64,000 nucleotides of DNA from Choricystis sp. odSpoLacu1 (taxonomy: Eukaryota; Chlorophyta; Trebouxiophyceae): NCBI GenBank assembly GCA_958009055.1, contig OY253659.1, positions 620,001-684,000 on the forward strand. The letters run 5' to 3'. The notes under the pieces were generated by a model. That model was not told the DNA's origin. It saw only the letters and a program-made list of their open reading frames with translations, and did no database searches. The position numbers and the translations under genes were made by a program. Shown here in pieces: positions 30,954-41,834 of the stretch; position 1 is the stretch's first letter; each line of letters opens with the position of its first letter.

Positions 30954-32825
30954 TCACCCATCCACCTGCATGCCCTCCTCCACCGCCGCCTTCTTGGCGG
31001 GCGGCGGCGGTGGCGACGCTCCATCCGTCGGGTCGGGCGACCGCTTGAGCGAGGGTGGGGCAGCACCATCCGCCGCCTCTGCCGCCGCGAGCAGCGCGGC
31101 CCCCCCTCCACCCGTCTGTTCATCCAGCTGGGCCGTCAACACCGCCCCCAGCTTGGCCGCCACGTCGGGGGCCACCGTGCCGGCGGCCGTCTGGGCGCGC
31201 AGCTGGGTCAGCAGGTTAAGCGTTTTGGCCGCGTCGGCGGAAGGTGGAGGAGGGGGTGGCCCAGTCGCGGCGGGGGGTGGCGGTGGCGGCGGAGGCCCCG
31301 CCACGGCAGGCGGCAGCTCGGGCCCGTGCACCACCCCTGGCGGCGGCAGGGACGGCCCGTGCACCGGGGCGTCATCGTCGTCGGCAGCGTCGTCGTCGTC
31401 GCCCCCGCCGCCGCCGCGCTCCCTCTCCAGCTCGTCCAGACCCAGCCGCCGCCGATTCTTGGAGTAGAACGATTTGACGGCGCCCACGGTGCGGGTGCCC
31501 CCCATGGAGGCCGCCACCGCGCGCGCGTCCCGGCCGTGGGCACGGGCACCTGCCAAGAACGCGGCCTCCTCCGCCGCGCTCCACCCTCTCTCCGACGGCG
31601 GGCCGCCGCCGCCGCCGCCGCCGCCGCTGCCATCCCGGCTCACAGGCGCATCCGACCACGAGTCGTCGGGGGGAGGGCGGCGGCGGGGGGGAGGGGGGGC
31701 GGCAGACCCCCCTGCGCGCCGGTCGCTGCCGGCGCTCTTGCCACCACGGTCGGGCGGCGGCGCGGCCGTGGGGGTCGGCGCCTGGGCCACCCCCATGTAG
31801 GCGTGAGCCCGGTTGGTCTCCGTCTGCAGGCGCCTCTTCTTCAGCTGCTGCTTGCGCCGCACCGCGGCAAAGACGTCTGTCTTTTGGGAGCGATAGAAAA
31901 ACATGACACAATCCGCCGTCGACCGCCCAGGCAACGACGCCGCGATGGCCCGAAAGTCTTTGGGGGTGGCCAGGTAGGCGTCCAGAAAGGTGGCCACCTC
32001 GGCGGGGGACCAGGGGCGCACACGGCGCTCGACGTCGAGGTCGGCCTCTGCGACCACCACGCGCGCGTTCCTCGACGCAAACACGCACGCCGCCCGGTCG
32101 CGCGGGTCCAGCAGTTGGTCGGGCAGTTGGCACATCTCCCGCATGCGTTCCACGGCTTGGAGAGCGCGCAGGACGCGGGCTTCCTCGTAGTCGGAGCGGA
32201 CGGCGGCGGCCAGGCCGCGGTCGCCACGGCCGCGCGCGGGGGGAGGGGGGGCACCCCGCTTGCCCGCCCGCGCGGCGGCAGCAGCAGCAGCCGCGTTGGC
32301 CCGCCACCTGGCGGCAATGGCGCGGTACGCAACAGCCAGCTCGACGCGCCGGTCGCGCAGCCTCGCGCGGCGCGCGGCCAGCCACGTCAGCAGGGCCCCC
32401 CCCCCTGGCCGCGTGGGCGCGCGCGTTAGCGGTCCAGGCGGGGGAGGTGGAAGGGCAGGTGTAGAGGGGGCCGGAGGACACGTCGTGGCGGGGAGGGGGG
32501 AGGCCTGCGGTCGCAGTGGCAGCGCGCGCGCGCGTTGTCTGCCAGGACAGCAGCCACATGGTCCCGCCTCGGCAGCCCCACCAGGCTACGCTGGGCGGCG
32601 GCATCAGCGGCAGCCAGGGCGGCCGCTGCCTCCGCGTCCGCGGCGTCGGGGTCAGGGGTGGGGGACGCGCGGCGCGCGCGCGCGGCGAGCGCAGGGCGCG
32701 CCCTCCGCGCGGCCTGCCGCGGCCACGGCGTCCGCGGTTGCGCGGGGATGAGGGCTGGTCATCGTCCTCGTCTTCTTCTGCTTTGTCGGCCGCGGCGGCC
32801 GCCGCCTCCGCGACGCGGGCGGCGT

Positions 32826-32856
<31 letters not shown>

Positions 32857-34079
32857 CGCGCGGGCAGCGGTCAAAGCCGCGTCCGCCTGGGTGACGGCGG
32901 CTTCAGCGGCTTCCAGCTGGGCCAGGATGGCCAGCTTGGCGGCTGGGTCGACGGTGGGTGGGCGGGCAGGGGGCGGGGGCGGCGGCGGGGGAGCCACGGC
33001 CGGCTCGCTGCCCCCACTCGCAGCCACCACGCCCCCGCCGTCCGTGTCCATGGCCACGGGGGCGCCCGCGCTCGCGTCGCCCGGCGTGCCCGGCAACGCG
33101 GGCGGCGGCGGCGCCACGGGGGAGGCGGCTGCTGATGGTGGTGCCGACGCGTCGGCGGACGGCGCCCCCCCCCGCATCAACATCCGACTTGAGGCGGGCC
33201 AGGCCCGCGCCCCACGCCAGGCGGCGGCGGCCACCCGTGGCAGACGAGGAAGCAGCGGCCTCGAGGGAGGGGGCGGCGTGGAGTGATGCAGCCGACGCGA
33301 GCGCTAGCGCAGAGTCGCCGCGCGGCAGCCCTGCATCCCCCACACTCACGCGCGGCTCCAGCTTGACGGAGGCGGCGGTGGCGGCCGGGTCGGAGTGGCG
33401 GGGCAGCGAGGGCGGGGGGGGGTGGGGGCGGCGCGTCGCCGTTCCACCCCCACCGCGGCGGCGGGGGCGGCGGCGCGGCGCGGTCGTCGCGCCAGCCGCC
33501 ACCGCCACGCCCGCGGCTGGCGCGCCAGGCGTCGTACTCGCTGCCGCCAGCGACGGCGCCGCCGCGGTCATCCCAATCGTCGCGGCGGCGGCCGGGCGAG
33601 CCGCCGCGCCGCCGGTCGCGGTCGGGGGTGCGGTCCCGCCGCCCGCTGGAGGAGGAGGGGCGGCGGCTGCCGTCGTCGCGGTGGCGGTGCATGTCGTCGC
33701 GGTGGTGGTGGCGGGCCGAGGAGGAGGAGGGGCGGCGCTGTGTGGGGAGGGAGGGGAGGGGAGGTCGGTCGCCAGCACTTGAGGAGAGAGGCGGCAAAAA
33801 ACATGCGGACGCCCTCACCGCACAAACTCACCTCGTCGCGCCAGCCGTCGTCCCGCTGGTGGTCATCATCACGCCCGGACGACTGTGGGTGGGGGAGGAG
33901 GGTGGCCGAGGGGGGAGGGGAGGGGAGGGAGGGGAGCGACATCGGAGGGAGGCTGCCCCCCAAAACCACAAACTGCCGGCGCCCACGCGTGGTCGCCCAC
34001 CCTGCCGGCGCGGGTCCGGGTGCGCGAGGGTTGAACCAGCCCGGCTGCACTATGCGCGACGTACCCGGTGGTCGCTCAT
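30954..34079 (-). CDS. NCoR/SMRT-like protein with two SANT domains
   Basis: Exons 34079-34065 (MSDHR), 33882-33832 and 33737-30954, about 949 residues. The N-terminus is Arg/Asp/Ser-rich and charged (DDHQRDDGWRDERR, RRDRTPDRDRRRGG). A Pro/Ala region and Ala-rich coiled coil follow, then AAVRSDYEEARVLRALQAV and MREMCQLPDQLLDPRDRAA, SANT1 (RPWSPAEVATFLDAYLATPK, RSTADCVMFFYRSQKTD), and SANT2 (RGWSAAEEAAFLAGARAHG, TVGAVKSFYSKNRRRLG). This order is that of NCoR/SMRT corepressors and plant POWERDRESS, which recruit histone deacetylases. The C-terminus is Pro-rich and ends KKAAVEEGMQVDG. The frame changes at about four G/C runs (G9 33414-33422, C9 33165-33173, around 32640-32700, C10 32396-32405). 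The SANT half from about 32390 is uninterrupted. Confidence 0.78.
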
Positions 34080-34413
34080 TGGGGAGAGGGGGGGGTGCAG
34101 CCGAGGTGGCGGATGCAACGCGGGGGCGGCGGGTCCCGGGGTGTGCACGGCCGTGCAAAGGAGGATGTGGCGGTTTCCCGGGCGACAGGAGGCGGCGGAA
34201 GGCGCCCCGGGGGAGGGGGGCGCGGGGGGGAGCGCTGCCCGCAGAGAGGAGTGCGCCAACGAAAAAACCTCACTCTCTGCTCGACTTCCGTCCTCCTCTC
34301 TTCGACACACACACACACACGGCCCGTGTCCGCGACACGCGCACACGCACACGCACACACGCCAGGCGTCCGCAACAAAGCACACGCCCCCTCCTCCTCC
34401 TTCTCTCCATCCA
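34080..34413. promoter_or_regulatory. Divergent promoter region, SANT protein / PH protein
   Basis: 334 bp between opposing starts, ending in a CA-rich and CT-rich leader just before the PH gene. No specific element was recognised. Confidence 0.35.
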
Positions 34414-35049
34414 ATGGCCGGCCTGCTGTCCGCGCTGAGCGGCCGCCCCGACACCGGGGCCGTCGAGTTCTGGCGGGACCCGGAGCGGGCGGGCTGGTTG
34501 ATGAAGCAGGGTGAGACGAGAGAGGAGAGGAGGAGGAGGGAGAGGAGGGCAGCGCGCGATGGGGGCGCAACACACACTCACCCAAACCGTCCTCCACCCA
34601 CTTTCCCTCCCCCAGGCGAGTTCATCAAGACGTGGCGCCGCCGGTAAGTGTGTGTGTGTAAGTGTGTGTGTGTGTGTGTGGAGTGTGTGACGCAGGAGCC
34701 TTCATTTTCATTCATCAAACGCCCACCCCACCCACCCACCCACCCCACCCTCAACAACAGCTGGTTCATCCTCAAAGACGGCAAAATCTTTTGGTTCAAG
34801 ACGGATGCCGTCGGCCCCGCCTCCGTGCCGCGCGGCGTCATCGACGTCAACCGGTGCCTGTCGGTGAAGGGGGCGGAGGACGCGCTTGGCCGCCCCCACG
34901 CCTTTGAAGTCTCCACCCCGGACGACGCCATGTTCTTCATCGCCGACACGGACAGGGACAAGGAGGACTGGATCAATGCGGTGGGGCGGGCCATTGTGCG
35001 GCACAGCAAGAGTTTGTTGGAGGATGACGCGGCGGACTATGGGCGGTGA
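34414..35049 (+). CDS. PH-domain protein (AtPH1-like)
   Basis: Three exons: 34414-34510, a 28-nt miniexon 34616-34643, and 34761-35049; 137 residues. The PH domain spans nearly the whole protein: FWRDPERAGWLMKQGEFIKT, WRRRWFILKDGKIFWFKTDA, VPRGVIDVNRCLSVKGAEDA, FEVSTPDDAMFFIADTDRDK and the C-terminal helix KEDWINAVGRAIVRHSKSLL with its invariant Trp. Single-domain PH proteins of this size in plants bind phosphoinositides on endosomes. The miniexon encodes the first half of the lipid-binding loop (EFIKTWRRR). Junction phases 1 and 2 work out exactly. Confidence 0.92.
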
Positions 35050-35383
35050 TGATGGAAAAAAAATGAAACAAAAATGGAGGGAGAGGAGGTGTGGGAGTGT
35101 GTCTCCCTGGGTGTTTGTGAGGGGTGCTGCTTTGTTTGAAATGTCTAGCCGGTGGGGGCGGGAGAGAGGGAGTCGGGGGAAGTGTGTAAGCGAAAAAAAA
35201 AAGACGTCGCTCCCACTTCCTTTGCCTTTTCCGCCTTTCCCAGGTGAGCGGGCGCAAAAAATCGACGGCACTCCCTCCGCCACCCGCCCGCCCCACCCGC
35301 CCCGCCCCACCCCGCTCGCGAGGCAGGACTCACATCCATAGCCCCTCCACCCCACACAACAGCCCCCCCCACACACACGCACC
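35050..35383. other. Spacer between two plus-strand genes
   Basis: 334 bp with poly-A tracts (35057-35066, 35193-35203) and C-rich repeats near 35280-35370. It is the PH gene 3' UTR plus the next promoter; nothing else is seen. Confidence 0.5.
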
Positions 35384-36222
35384 ATGGCCCAACGCCGCCC
35401 GCTGTCGTCCGCCACGCACGGCCTCTTCTGGCCCATCGTCGCCCTCACCTTCTGCGCGTGGGTGGTTGCCCTCGCCGGCCTCAGTGCCGTCCAGCGCGAC
35501 TGCTCCGCGTCGTAGGTGGATTTTGCGTCGTTCCGCCAGGGCGCGGCGCTACCCGTCGGAGTCGCCTGCGACCGCGCCTTCCGCTGGGTCTGGTAAATTA
35601 AACCGTGGGAAGGAGAGAAGGAGAGGGGCGCAAAATTACGATGCAATTGTTGCCTCCCACCGGGCGGGCGGGGTGGGAGGGGGCCGCGGTGGAGCGGGGA
35701 GAGAGGAAAAAGGACGCAAGAGTTTTTTTTTTCGTGCGTCGACCAACAACCCACCCTCACCCACCCTCCCTCCCTCCCCACCCCCTCCCCAGGTGGATCT
35801 TGTGGGGCGACTTCTTCGTCCTCCTGTTCGCCATCATCACGTTTGCCGGCGCCGGCGCCTCCCTCCCTTGGCACCTCGCCCCGATCGCGCTCCTTGCCGC
35901 CATGTTCCCCCTCAACGCCACCGCCGCCAACTTCTCCCTCAACACCATGGGCGCCCTGGAGTCGGGAGGCATTGGCGGCGGCCACCTGTCCCGCGCCAAG
36001 ACCATGTTTGCGGGCTTCCTGATGACGGCCGCCTGCACAGCCGCCCTCATCATGGCCGCCTCCGCCGCCCTGGGTGTCGCCCACGACGGTGACGACGACC
36101 GCCGCAAGAGTGGTCGCTACGGCTCGTCGTATGAAGAGGGAGGGCGGGGCGGGATCGGGGCGGGTGGGCCGCGCGCGCGCGCCGCGCCGCCCGCGCCCGC
36201 GGGCACGGCGGTCGTGGCGTGA
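35384..36222 (+). CDS. Four-TM membrane protein with an in-frame TAG
   Basis: Exons 35384-35592 and 35793-36222 would encode 212 codons. The first TM (LFWPIVALTFCAWVVALAGL) is followed by SAVQRDCSAS, an in-frame TAG at 35513-35515, then VDFASFRQGAALPVGVACDR and AFRWVWWILWGDFFVLLFAI. TM3 is HLAPIALLAAMFPLNATAA and TM4 MFAGFLMTAACTAALIMAAS, with a Gly/Ala-rich basic C-terminus. The layout resembles a family of algal/fungal four-helix membrane proteins (MARVEL-like), function unknown. The stop splits an otherwise continuous frame and the intron phase works only with that frame. Options are a CAG-to-TAG sequence error, a real null allele, or readthrough. TAG ends other genes here (28109, 54657), so it is not reassigned. 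Confidence 0.65.
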
Positions 36223-36661
36223 GGAGGAGGAGGATTGGTGTGGCTGGATGGCTGGACTCGCCCGCCGCTGACAATCTCCACGATCTCGCGGGAGGGAAGG
36301 GGGAAGAGGAGCGTGAGTAGACAAGGGGGCGGCGAGAGAAAACCAAAACAACGCACGACGCACAAGACGTGAGAGGGGTGCACACCGACTCATGTTTGCC
36401 ACTCTCCCTCTCGCTCCTCTTCCCCACGCGCCCTCCGCATCCCTCCTGAAGGACGAAAAGCCCGCGTTGTTTTCTTTAGTTGGTTTGCGTTTTTCAAAAA
36501 CGGGGGTTTGCGTGTCAAAAACCGGGGGGGTGCGTGTAAAAAAAAAGAAGAGCGCACGAAAAATCATCTCTTTCTCACGCTTTCCCTTTGCACCACCCCG
36601 GCCTCTCGTCCGGCGCCAGCACGAAACCCCTGACCACGCCCTCCCACTCATCCAGCGTGAC
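36223..36661. other. Convergent 3' spacer
   Basis: 439 bp between convergent genes, with poly-A near 36538-36547 and direct repeats of AAAAACGGGGG/AAAAACCGGGGG around 36496-36530. No gene is recognised. Confidence 0.5.
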
Positions 36662-38380
36662 TCACTCCTTTTTAGTGCCCCCCACGCTCAGCTTGACCGG
36701 CACGTCGCCAAACAGGACGCGCACCCACGCACGGTGGTTGGGGTGGCCGTGCTTCTCGCCACCTGCCTTTTCATCATCCTCTGTCCACAACTCAAACGCG
36801 TAGTTGGCCGTCGTCCACGGCCAGTATTGAGACGCAGACTCATTCACGCCCGCCTTGGCCCCCAGCATGGCGGACCAGATGTCCATGTGGGTGTCGTGTG
36901 CGGCAAACAGGGAGATGGCGGGCGGGCCCTTGGCGGGCGGCGTGACGCCGTTGCCACCCCCACCCGCCGCCACACACCCATCCCACGCCGCTTTGCCGGG
37001 GGCCAGGGCACAGGTGCCACACTTGCCGTCCAGCCAGCGCCTCTGGTTGCACAGGATGAGCCAGGGTGCCCACCCCATCTCGGCGCGGAGGAGATCAGCG
37101 CAGTCCGATGGTGTGGCGAGCTGACACTCGGCCGCGGTCGGATGAAAGGCGCGATTCCAAAACCTGGAGTTTTCGTCGCTCACCAGGGCCACGGAGGCAT
37201 TGGTCTGGTTGCCAGGGAGGGGGACGCGGGCGCCCAGGGCGCCGGCAGCAGCCTCATAGACCATCTGCCAGCACCGCGTTTTGGCCCACGTCAGATCAGC
37301 AGGCGTCGTGTCCCCCACCACGGACGCCGTCATGTTGACGGTGGGGTTGGAGGCTTCGAATTGAGACAAAATACGTTTATTGCGGTCATCGAGGTACTTT
37401 GCGTCCGAGTGGCGTCTCGCCTGGGTGAGCGCGCGCTCTTGGACGCGAGCACAGTCGGACAAGTTGCCGCCCACCAGCCCATTGAAAAAGGCGGGGTACG
37501 CCCCTGTGGCCGCCTGGACGCGGGTGCCATTACCCACTATATCAGGCCAGGCGCCCGCCAGCACGCCGCGCAGCGTGTTGAGGGTGCGGTGCACGTTGGT
37601 GGTAGAGGCAAAGACATGGGGCGCGGCGTCCTTCCACTCTGGAGCCGCGACGCGCGCACGCGGGGGCCCCTCCAGGTAGCGCTTTCTCAGCGCCGCCCCC
37701 AAAGACTTGGCTTCATCGATTCCTCCGGGTACGAGCCACGCATAGCGGCAGGAGCCGTCTCCTGGGGCGACCGGGTTGGAGGTGAAACCGAAGAATTTAG
37801 CGATCTCGGTTTCATTGGTCATGGCTTTGCCGGTGGCCACGTCCACAGGGACCACATCCGCCACGCCCGGGTACAGGGGGACGCAGTTGTTGTAGGGCAC
37901 GTCCGGCCAGTAAGGATTTGTGACGGCGGTCGGATTTGGATCAGTCCACGGCGGCGGCCTGTAAAACGGCGCCCGAGCGCCATGCCGAAACCACACACTG
38001 ACCGACCGCAGCGTGATGTTGCCGCCGGCCGGGAGGTCGGCGCCGTTGGACTCGGCGGTCGTGACGGCAGCGGCTGCAGCCGCAGCGGCCGCGTCCTGGG
38101 CCGACGGCGCGGCGCCGCCCGCGGGCAGGGGGCAGACGGCGGTCGGCTTGGCCAGCTGGACGGCGGGCGACAGGGAAGGGGACGGGGCGGGGGCGAGGGA
38201 ACGCTGTGGTGGGTGGGTCTCAAAGGAGGGAGGGAAAAGGTCGAGCCCGACGCTGTGCGCATGGGTGCCTGGCGGTTGCCGACGCCTCCGCCACCCTTTT
38301 CCCCATCTTTTTGCTCAGGCACTCACCGAGGCCACGGTAACAGCCAGCGCCACCAGGAGCGCCAGCGTGGTGCGAGCCAT
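36662..38380 (-). CDS. Secreted histidine acid phosphatase
   Basis: Exon 1 38380-38327 encodes a signal peptide (MARTTLALLVALAVTVAS); exon 2 38203-36662; 531 residues. The catalytic signature is VWFRHGARAPFYRPP (RHGxRxP), and the distal proton-donor motif is LFAAHDTHMDIWSAML (HD). Conserved Cys (SCRYAW, CWQMVYEA, CQLATPSDCADLL, CGTCALAP) and several N-glycosylation sequons fit an extracytoplasmic enzyme. The family hydrolyses phosphomonoesters including phytate or sugar phosphates, often for phosphate scavenging; the substrate is not readable. Its start lies 95 bp from that of the ELIP gene on the other strand. Confidence 0.92.
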
Positions 38381-38475
38381 GGTGGCTGAATGCGGGGACG
38401 CCAGTGCCTGCCAGCACGAAAAACACTCTCGCAGCTCCACAACGCACTAACGTTTTTCTCGCGCGCACCAAAAGA
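38381..38475. promoter_or_regulatory. 95-bp bidirectional promoter, acid phosphatase / ELIP
   Basis: Only 95 bp separate the two start codons on opposite strands, so both core promoters and both 5' leaders must fit in it or overlap the genes. No specific boxes were recognised. Confidence 0.4.
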
Positions 38476-39018
38476 ATGCGCGCCCCCGGCACCACCTCCC
38501 CCCTGGCCGCGCGCCGCGCCTGCTCCCTGCGCATGCGTAACCTGGCCAGCGTGCGCGCCCCCGCCTACGCGCGCGACCGCCCGATGGCGCCGCTGCCACC
38601 GCCCGCGGTCGACCGGGCCGGGGGCGGCCCTCCACCGCCCCCCCCGCCCCCCGCGCCTCGCGGCAAGTCGCTGCTGCAGGCGCTGGCGTTCAACGCGGCC
38701 CCCGAGTTGATCAACGGGCGGCTGGCTTGCGTCTTTTTTCTGTACGCTGCGACAACCTCTGCCCGCACCGGCCTCCCGTTTGCGGCCCAGCTCGCGACTC
38801 TCACCCCGGGCTCTGGCGCCGCCCTGGACGTCGCCGGCATCGCCCTGGCGGCCACCATCATTGTGGCGTCCCTGATTCCCGTGATGAAGGGCGCTGTCAA
38901 TGAACCTTTCGGTCCTCTCTTCACCCCCGCGCGCGAACTGTTCCACTGCCGGGCCGCCATGCTGGGCTTTGTGGCGGTCATGGCGCTGGAGGCGAGGGCG
39001 GGGGTGGCATTCTTTTGA
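38476..39018 (+). CDS. ELIP/LHC-like thylakoid protein
   Basis: A single-exon frame of 180 residues. A basic Ser/Ala/Arg presequence (RRACSLRMRNLASVRAPAYA) and a Pro-rich spacer are followed by LLQALAFNAAPELINGRLAC, containing the LHC-type ELxNGR chlorophyll-binding helix I. A middle helix (DVAGIALAATIIVASLIPVM) and a third helix, ARELFHCRAAMLGFVAVMAL, with a second E-x-x-x-x-R motif follow. Three helices of this kind define ELIPs, which bind pigment transiently and protect photosystems under light stress. In-frame upstream ATG 38404 exists; I prefer 38476 because the presequence then begins MRAP. It is divergent from the acid phosphatase gene. Confidence 0.9.
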   Translation: MRAPGTTSPLAARRACSLRMRNLASVRAPAYARDRPMAPLPPPAVDRAGGGPPPPPPPPAPRGKSLLQALAFNAAPELINGRLACVFFLYAATTSARTGLPFAAQLATLTPGSGAALDVAGIALAATIIVASLIPVMKGAVNEPFGPLFTPARELFHCRAAMLGFVAVMALEARAGVAFF

Positions 39019-39323
39019 GAGGGTGGAGGGGAGAAGGGGGAAGTGGGGGCTTGATTTTTTGCGACTGCTTGTTAGCTTTTATTTTTTCTCTCTCAAAAAC
39101 GCTGTGAAAACACACCACGCTGTGCCCCGTTGGCCGCACAATGAAAAGATAAATGAGGGAGTGAAAACTTTTGCACATGGTGTGTTTTTTGGGGCACCCC
39201 CTCTCCTCGCGCGCGCCCACACGCAAAAATGAAAAGCGAAACAAAAAAGAAAAGCGAAACGAAACGAAACGAAAAAAGGCCTTGGTCCCTCCCCCCACAC
39301 ACCGCCCTCCCCCCTCCCTCCAA
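39019..39323. other. Convergent 3' spacer with short CGAAA repeats
   Basis: 305 bp between the convergent ELIP and CPN60B genes. It contains a short (CGAAA)n array at 39254-39276. No gene is visible. Confidence 0.5.
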
Positions 39324-41653
39324 TCAGTACCCGCCCATCGCGTCCATGCCCGCCCCCACGGGCTCATCGGACGGAATCTCGGTCACGACGACGTCGGACG
39401 TCAGGAAGGTGCGCGCGACGGAGGCCGCGTTTTCGAGCGCGCAGCGAATGACCTTGGTGGGGTCGATGATGCCCGCCGCCAGCAGGTCTTCGTACGTGTC
39501 CGTCGCAGCATTGTACCCCACGTTGGCGCCCGCGTCCAGCACTTTCTGCTGGACGACCGACCCGTTGACGCCCGCGTTGGAGGCGATGAGGCGGAGCGGG
39601 TAGGAGAGCGCGCGCTTGACGATGTCGGCGCCGACGCGCTGTTCATCGTTGGCGAGGCCCGCCTTGATGCCGTCCACGGCGGCGGCCAGCTTGAGCAGGG
39701 TGCAGCCGCCCCCGATGACGATGCCTTCTTCCACGGCGGCTTTGGTGGCGTTCAACGCGTCCTCCACGCGCAGCTTCTTCTCCTTGAGCTCCGTCTCGGT
39801 TTGCGCGCCCACCTGGATGATGGCGACACCGCCCGACAGGCGGGCCACGCGCTCGGTCAGCTTTTCGCGCTCGTAGCTGTGAGGTTGGGAAAGGGGGGAA
39901 GGGAAGGGGGGGGGGGCGGTGTGAGTGTGGGTGTGTGTTTTTCGGCGTCACTCCTTTCCCTCCCCCCACCCACCCACCCCAGACCACGACTCACTCTTGC
40001 TCCGTGCCCTCGATCAGGTTGCGAATCTGGGCGACGCGCGCCTTGACCGCGTCCTCGGTGGAGCCGTCACCCACAATGGTGCACGACTCTTTGGAGACCT
40101 CCACCTTGGCAGCAACACCGAGCACTTCTTCGCCCACCTTGTCCAGGGACAGGCCGAGCTCGTCCTTCACGACTTGGGCGCCCGTCAGAATGGCGATGTC
40201 CTCCAGGTAGGACGTTTTGCGCTCCCCAAACCCGGGCGCTTTGACGGCGATCACTTTCAGGTTGCCGCGCAGCTTGTTGACGACCAGCGTCGCGAGGGCT
40301 TCCTGCTCGATGTCCTCCGCCATGATCAGCAGAGGGTACCCCCCCCGAATCGCGGCCTCCAGGATGCCGACGATGTCGCGCGCCGTCGAAATCTTTTTGT
40401 CGACGAGGAGGAGGCGGCACGTCTCGTATTCAGCCGCCATGCGCTCCGGGTCGGTGACAAAGTAGGGCGAGATGTAGCCGCGCTCAAACTGCATGCCCTC
40501 CACGACGTACAGGTGGTCCTCCGCCGTGCGCGACTCCTCCATGGTGACGACGCCGGCGCGCCCCACGCGGGCCATGGCGTCCGAGATGAGCTGGCCGACG
40601 ACCTCGTTGCCGCCGGCCGAGACGGTGGCGACGTTGGCGAGGTCGGCGTCTGAAACCTCGACCGACATTTGGGCCAAAGACTTGACCAACGCCGCCACCG
40701 TCTTCTCGATGCCGCGGGTCAGCTGCACCGGGTTGGTGCCCGCCGCCACGATCTTCATGCCTTCCGCGATGATGGCGGCGGACAGGATGGTGGCGGTGGT
40801 GGTGCCATCACCAGCCGTGTCGTTGGTCTTGGACGCGGCCTGGCGCACCAGCTTGGCGCCAATGTTTTCGACGGGGTCCTCCAGCTCCACCTCCTTGGCG
40901 ACAGTCACGCCGTCATTCACAATCTTGGGGGAGCCATACTTGGACTCGAGGACAACGTTGCGCCCTTTGGGGCCGAGGGTGACGCCGACGACGGATGCCA
41001 GCTTGTCGACGCCCGCCTGCATGCGCTTGAGGGCGTCGCCCCCCTTGTTGAAGTGGAGCTGCTTGGCGGCGGCGACGATGTGGGTGGTGGTGGGGCGGCT
41101 GGGGGTGGGTGAGGGTGAGGGGTGTGTGCGTGTGTGTGTGGGAGGGAAGGGAGAGAGCAAAAAGGGCGTCTCCGTCGGAGGTCTCTCTCCGGTGGCGCTG
41201 GCCAAAGAAAAACGAAAACCAAGGGGGACGCGTTGCCCGCTTGCTTCTCTGCCCCTCTCCTCTCCCCATTCCGCTGCCAGACGCGCGCGCGCGAGTGCGG
41301 AATGCGCGTTCAGGGAGGGCGAGGGGAGAGAGGGGCCAGGGAAGCAGAGCGGCCGTCAAGTGGGCGCTGGCGTCTGTTTTCTCAGACGTTTCTGCTCTCT
41401 CTCTCCCACAGGCCAACTCACCCGCTGCGCGCGGTCTTGCCGCGCACGGACGCGCCTGTGGAACACCAATGGGGAGGGCAACAGTGGGTGAGAGGGGAGG
41501 GAGTGGGCGGGGGGGCGGCCGTCCCCCGCGGCAGCAGCCGTCGACGCTCTTTCCGGAGAGAGCAAAAACACGCGGGCCCCACAGTCTACGCCCCGCGCCC
41601 TCCCCTGCCGCCCGACACGCACCAATGGAGCGCGCGTTCATGGTGGCCGACAT
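39324..41653 (-). CDS. CPN60B: Plastid chaperonin 60 beta (GroEL type)
   Basis: Four exons: 41653-41623, a 34-nt exon 41455-41422, 41098-39995 and 39876-39324; 573 residues. The spliced presequence reads [16 protein letters not shown] then [20 protein letters not shown]. Chaperonin blocks: [40 protein letters not shown] (ATP site), [39 protein letters not shown] and [20 protein letters not shown]. The C-terminus ends MDAMGGY. Together with Cpn60-alpha and Cpn20/10 it forms the stromal folding chamber needed for Rubisco and others. All junctions are in phase and no frame breaks occur over 1.7 kb of coding sequence, which lacks long G/C runs. Confidence 0.97.
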
Positions 41654-41834
41654 GTGGGTGGTTGGGGGAGGGAGGAAGGAAGGAAAGAAAGAAAAGAATG
41701 CGCGGACGCAAAGGGAAACGGAAAACAACGCCGAAGTGTGTGGAAAGCACGAGTTTCGGGAGAGCCAAAAAACACACTCTCCAACCCACAGATTGTCCGT
41801 CCCCCGGGTGCCGTTGCAGCGCTCAAGCCGCGTC
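41654..41834. promoter_or_regulatory. Divergent promoter region, CPN60B / GNAT
   Basis: 181 bp between opposing starts, less GC-rich than its surroundings and with AAAGAAAG-type purine repeats. No TTCnnGAA heat-shock element was seen. Confidence 0.35.

Noticed and set aside
35384..36222. Alternative genetic code with TAG as Gln, as in some ulvophyte algae
   Set aside because: TAG terminates other intact genes here (for example 28109-28111 and 54657-54659), so the internal TAG must have another cause.
39900..41100. Long plus-strand frames antisense to CPN60B, and similar ones opposite HSP70B (17008-17904, 17733-18590)
   Set aside because: GC-rich codon bias leaves the opposite strand open; the translations show no family resemblance and the sense genes are certain.
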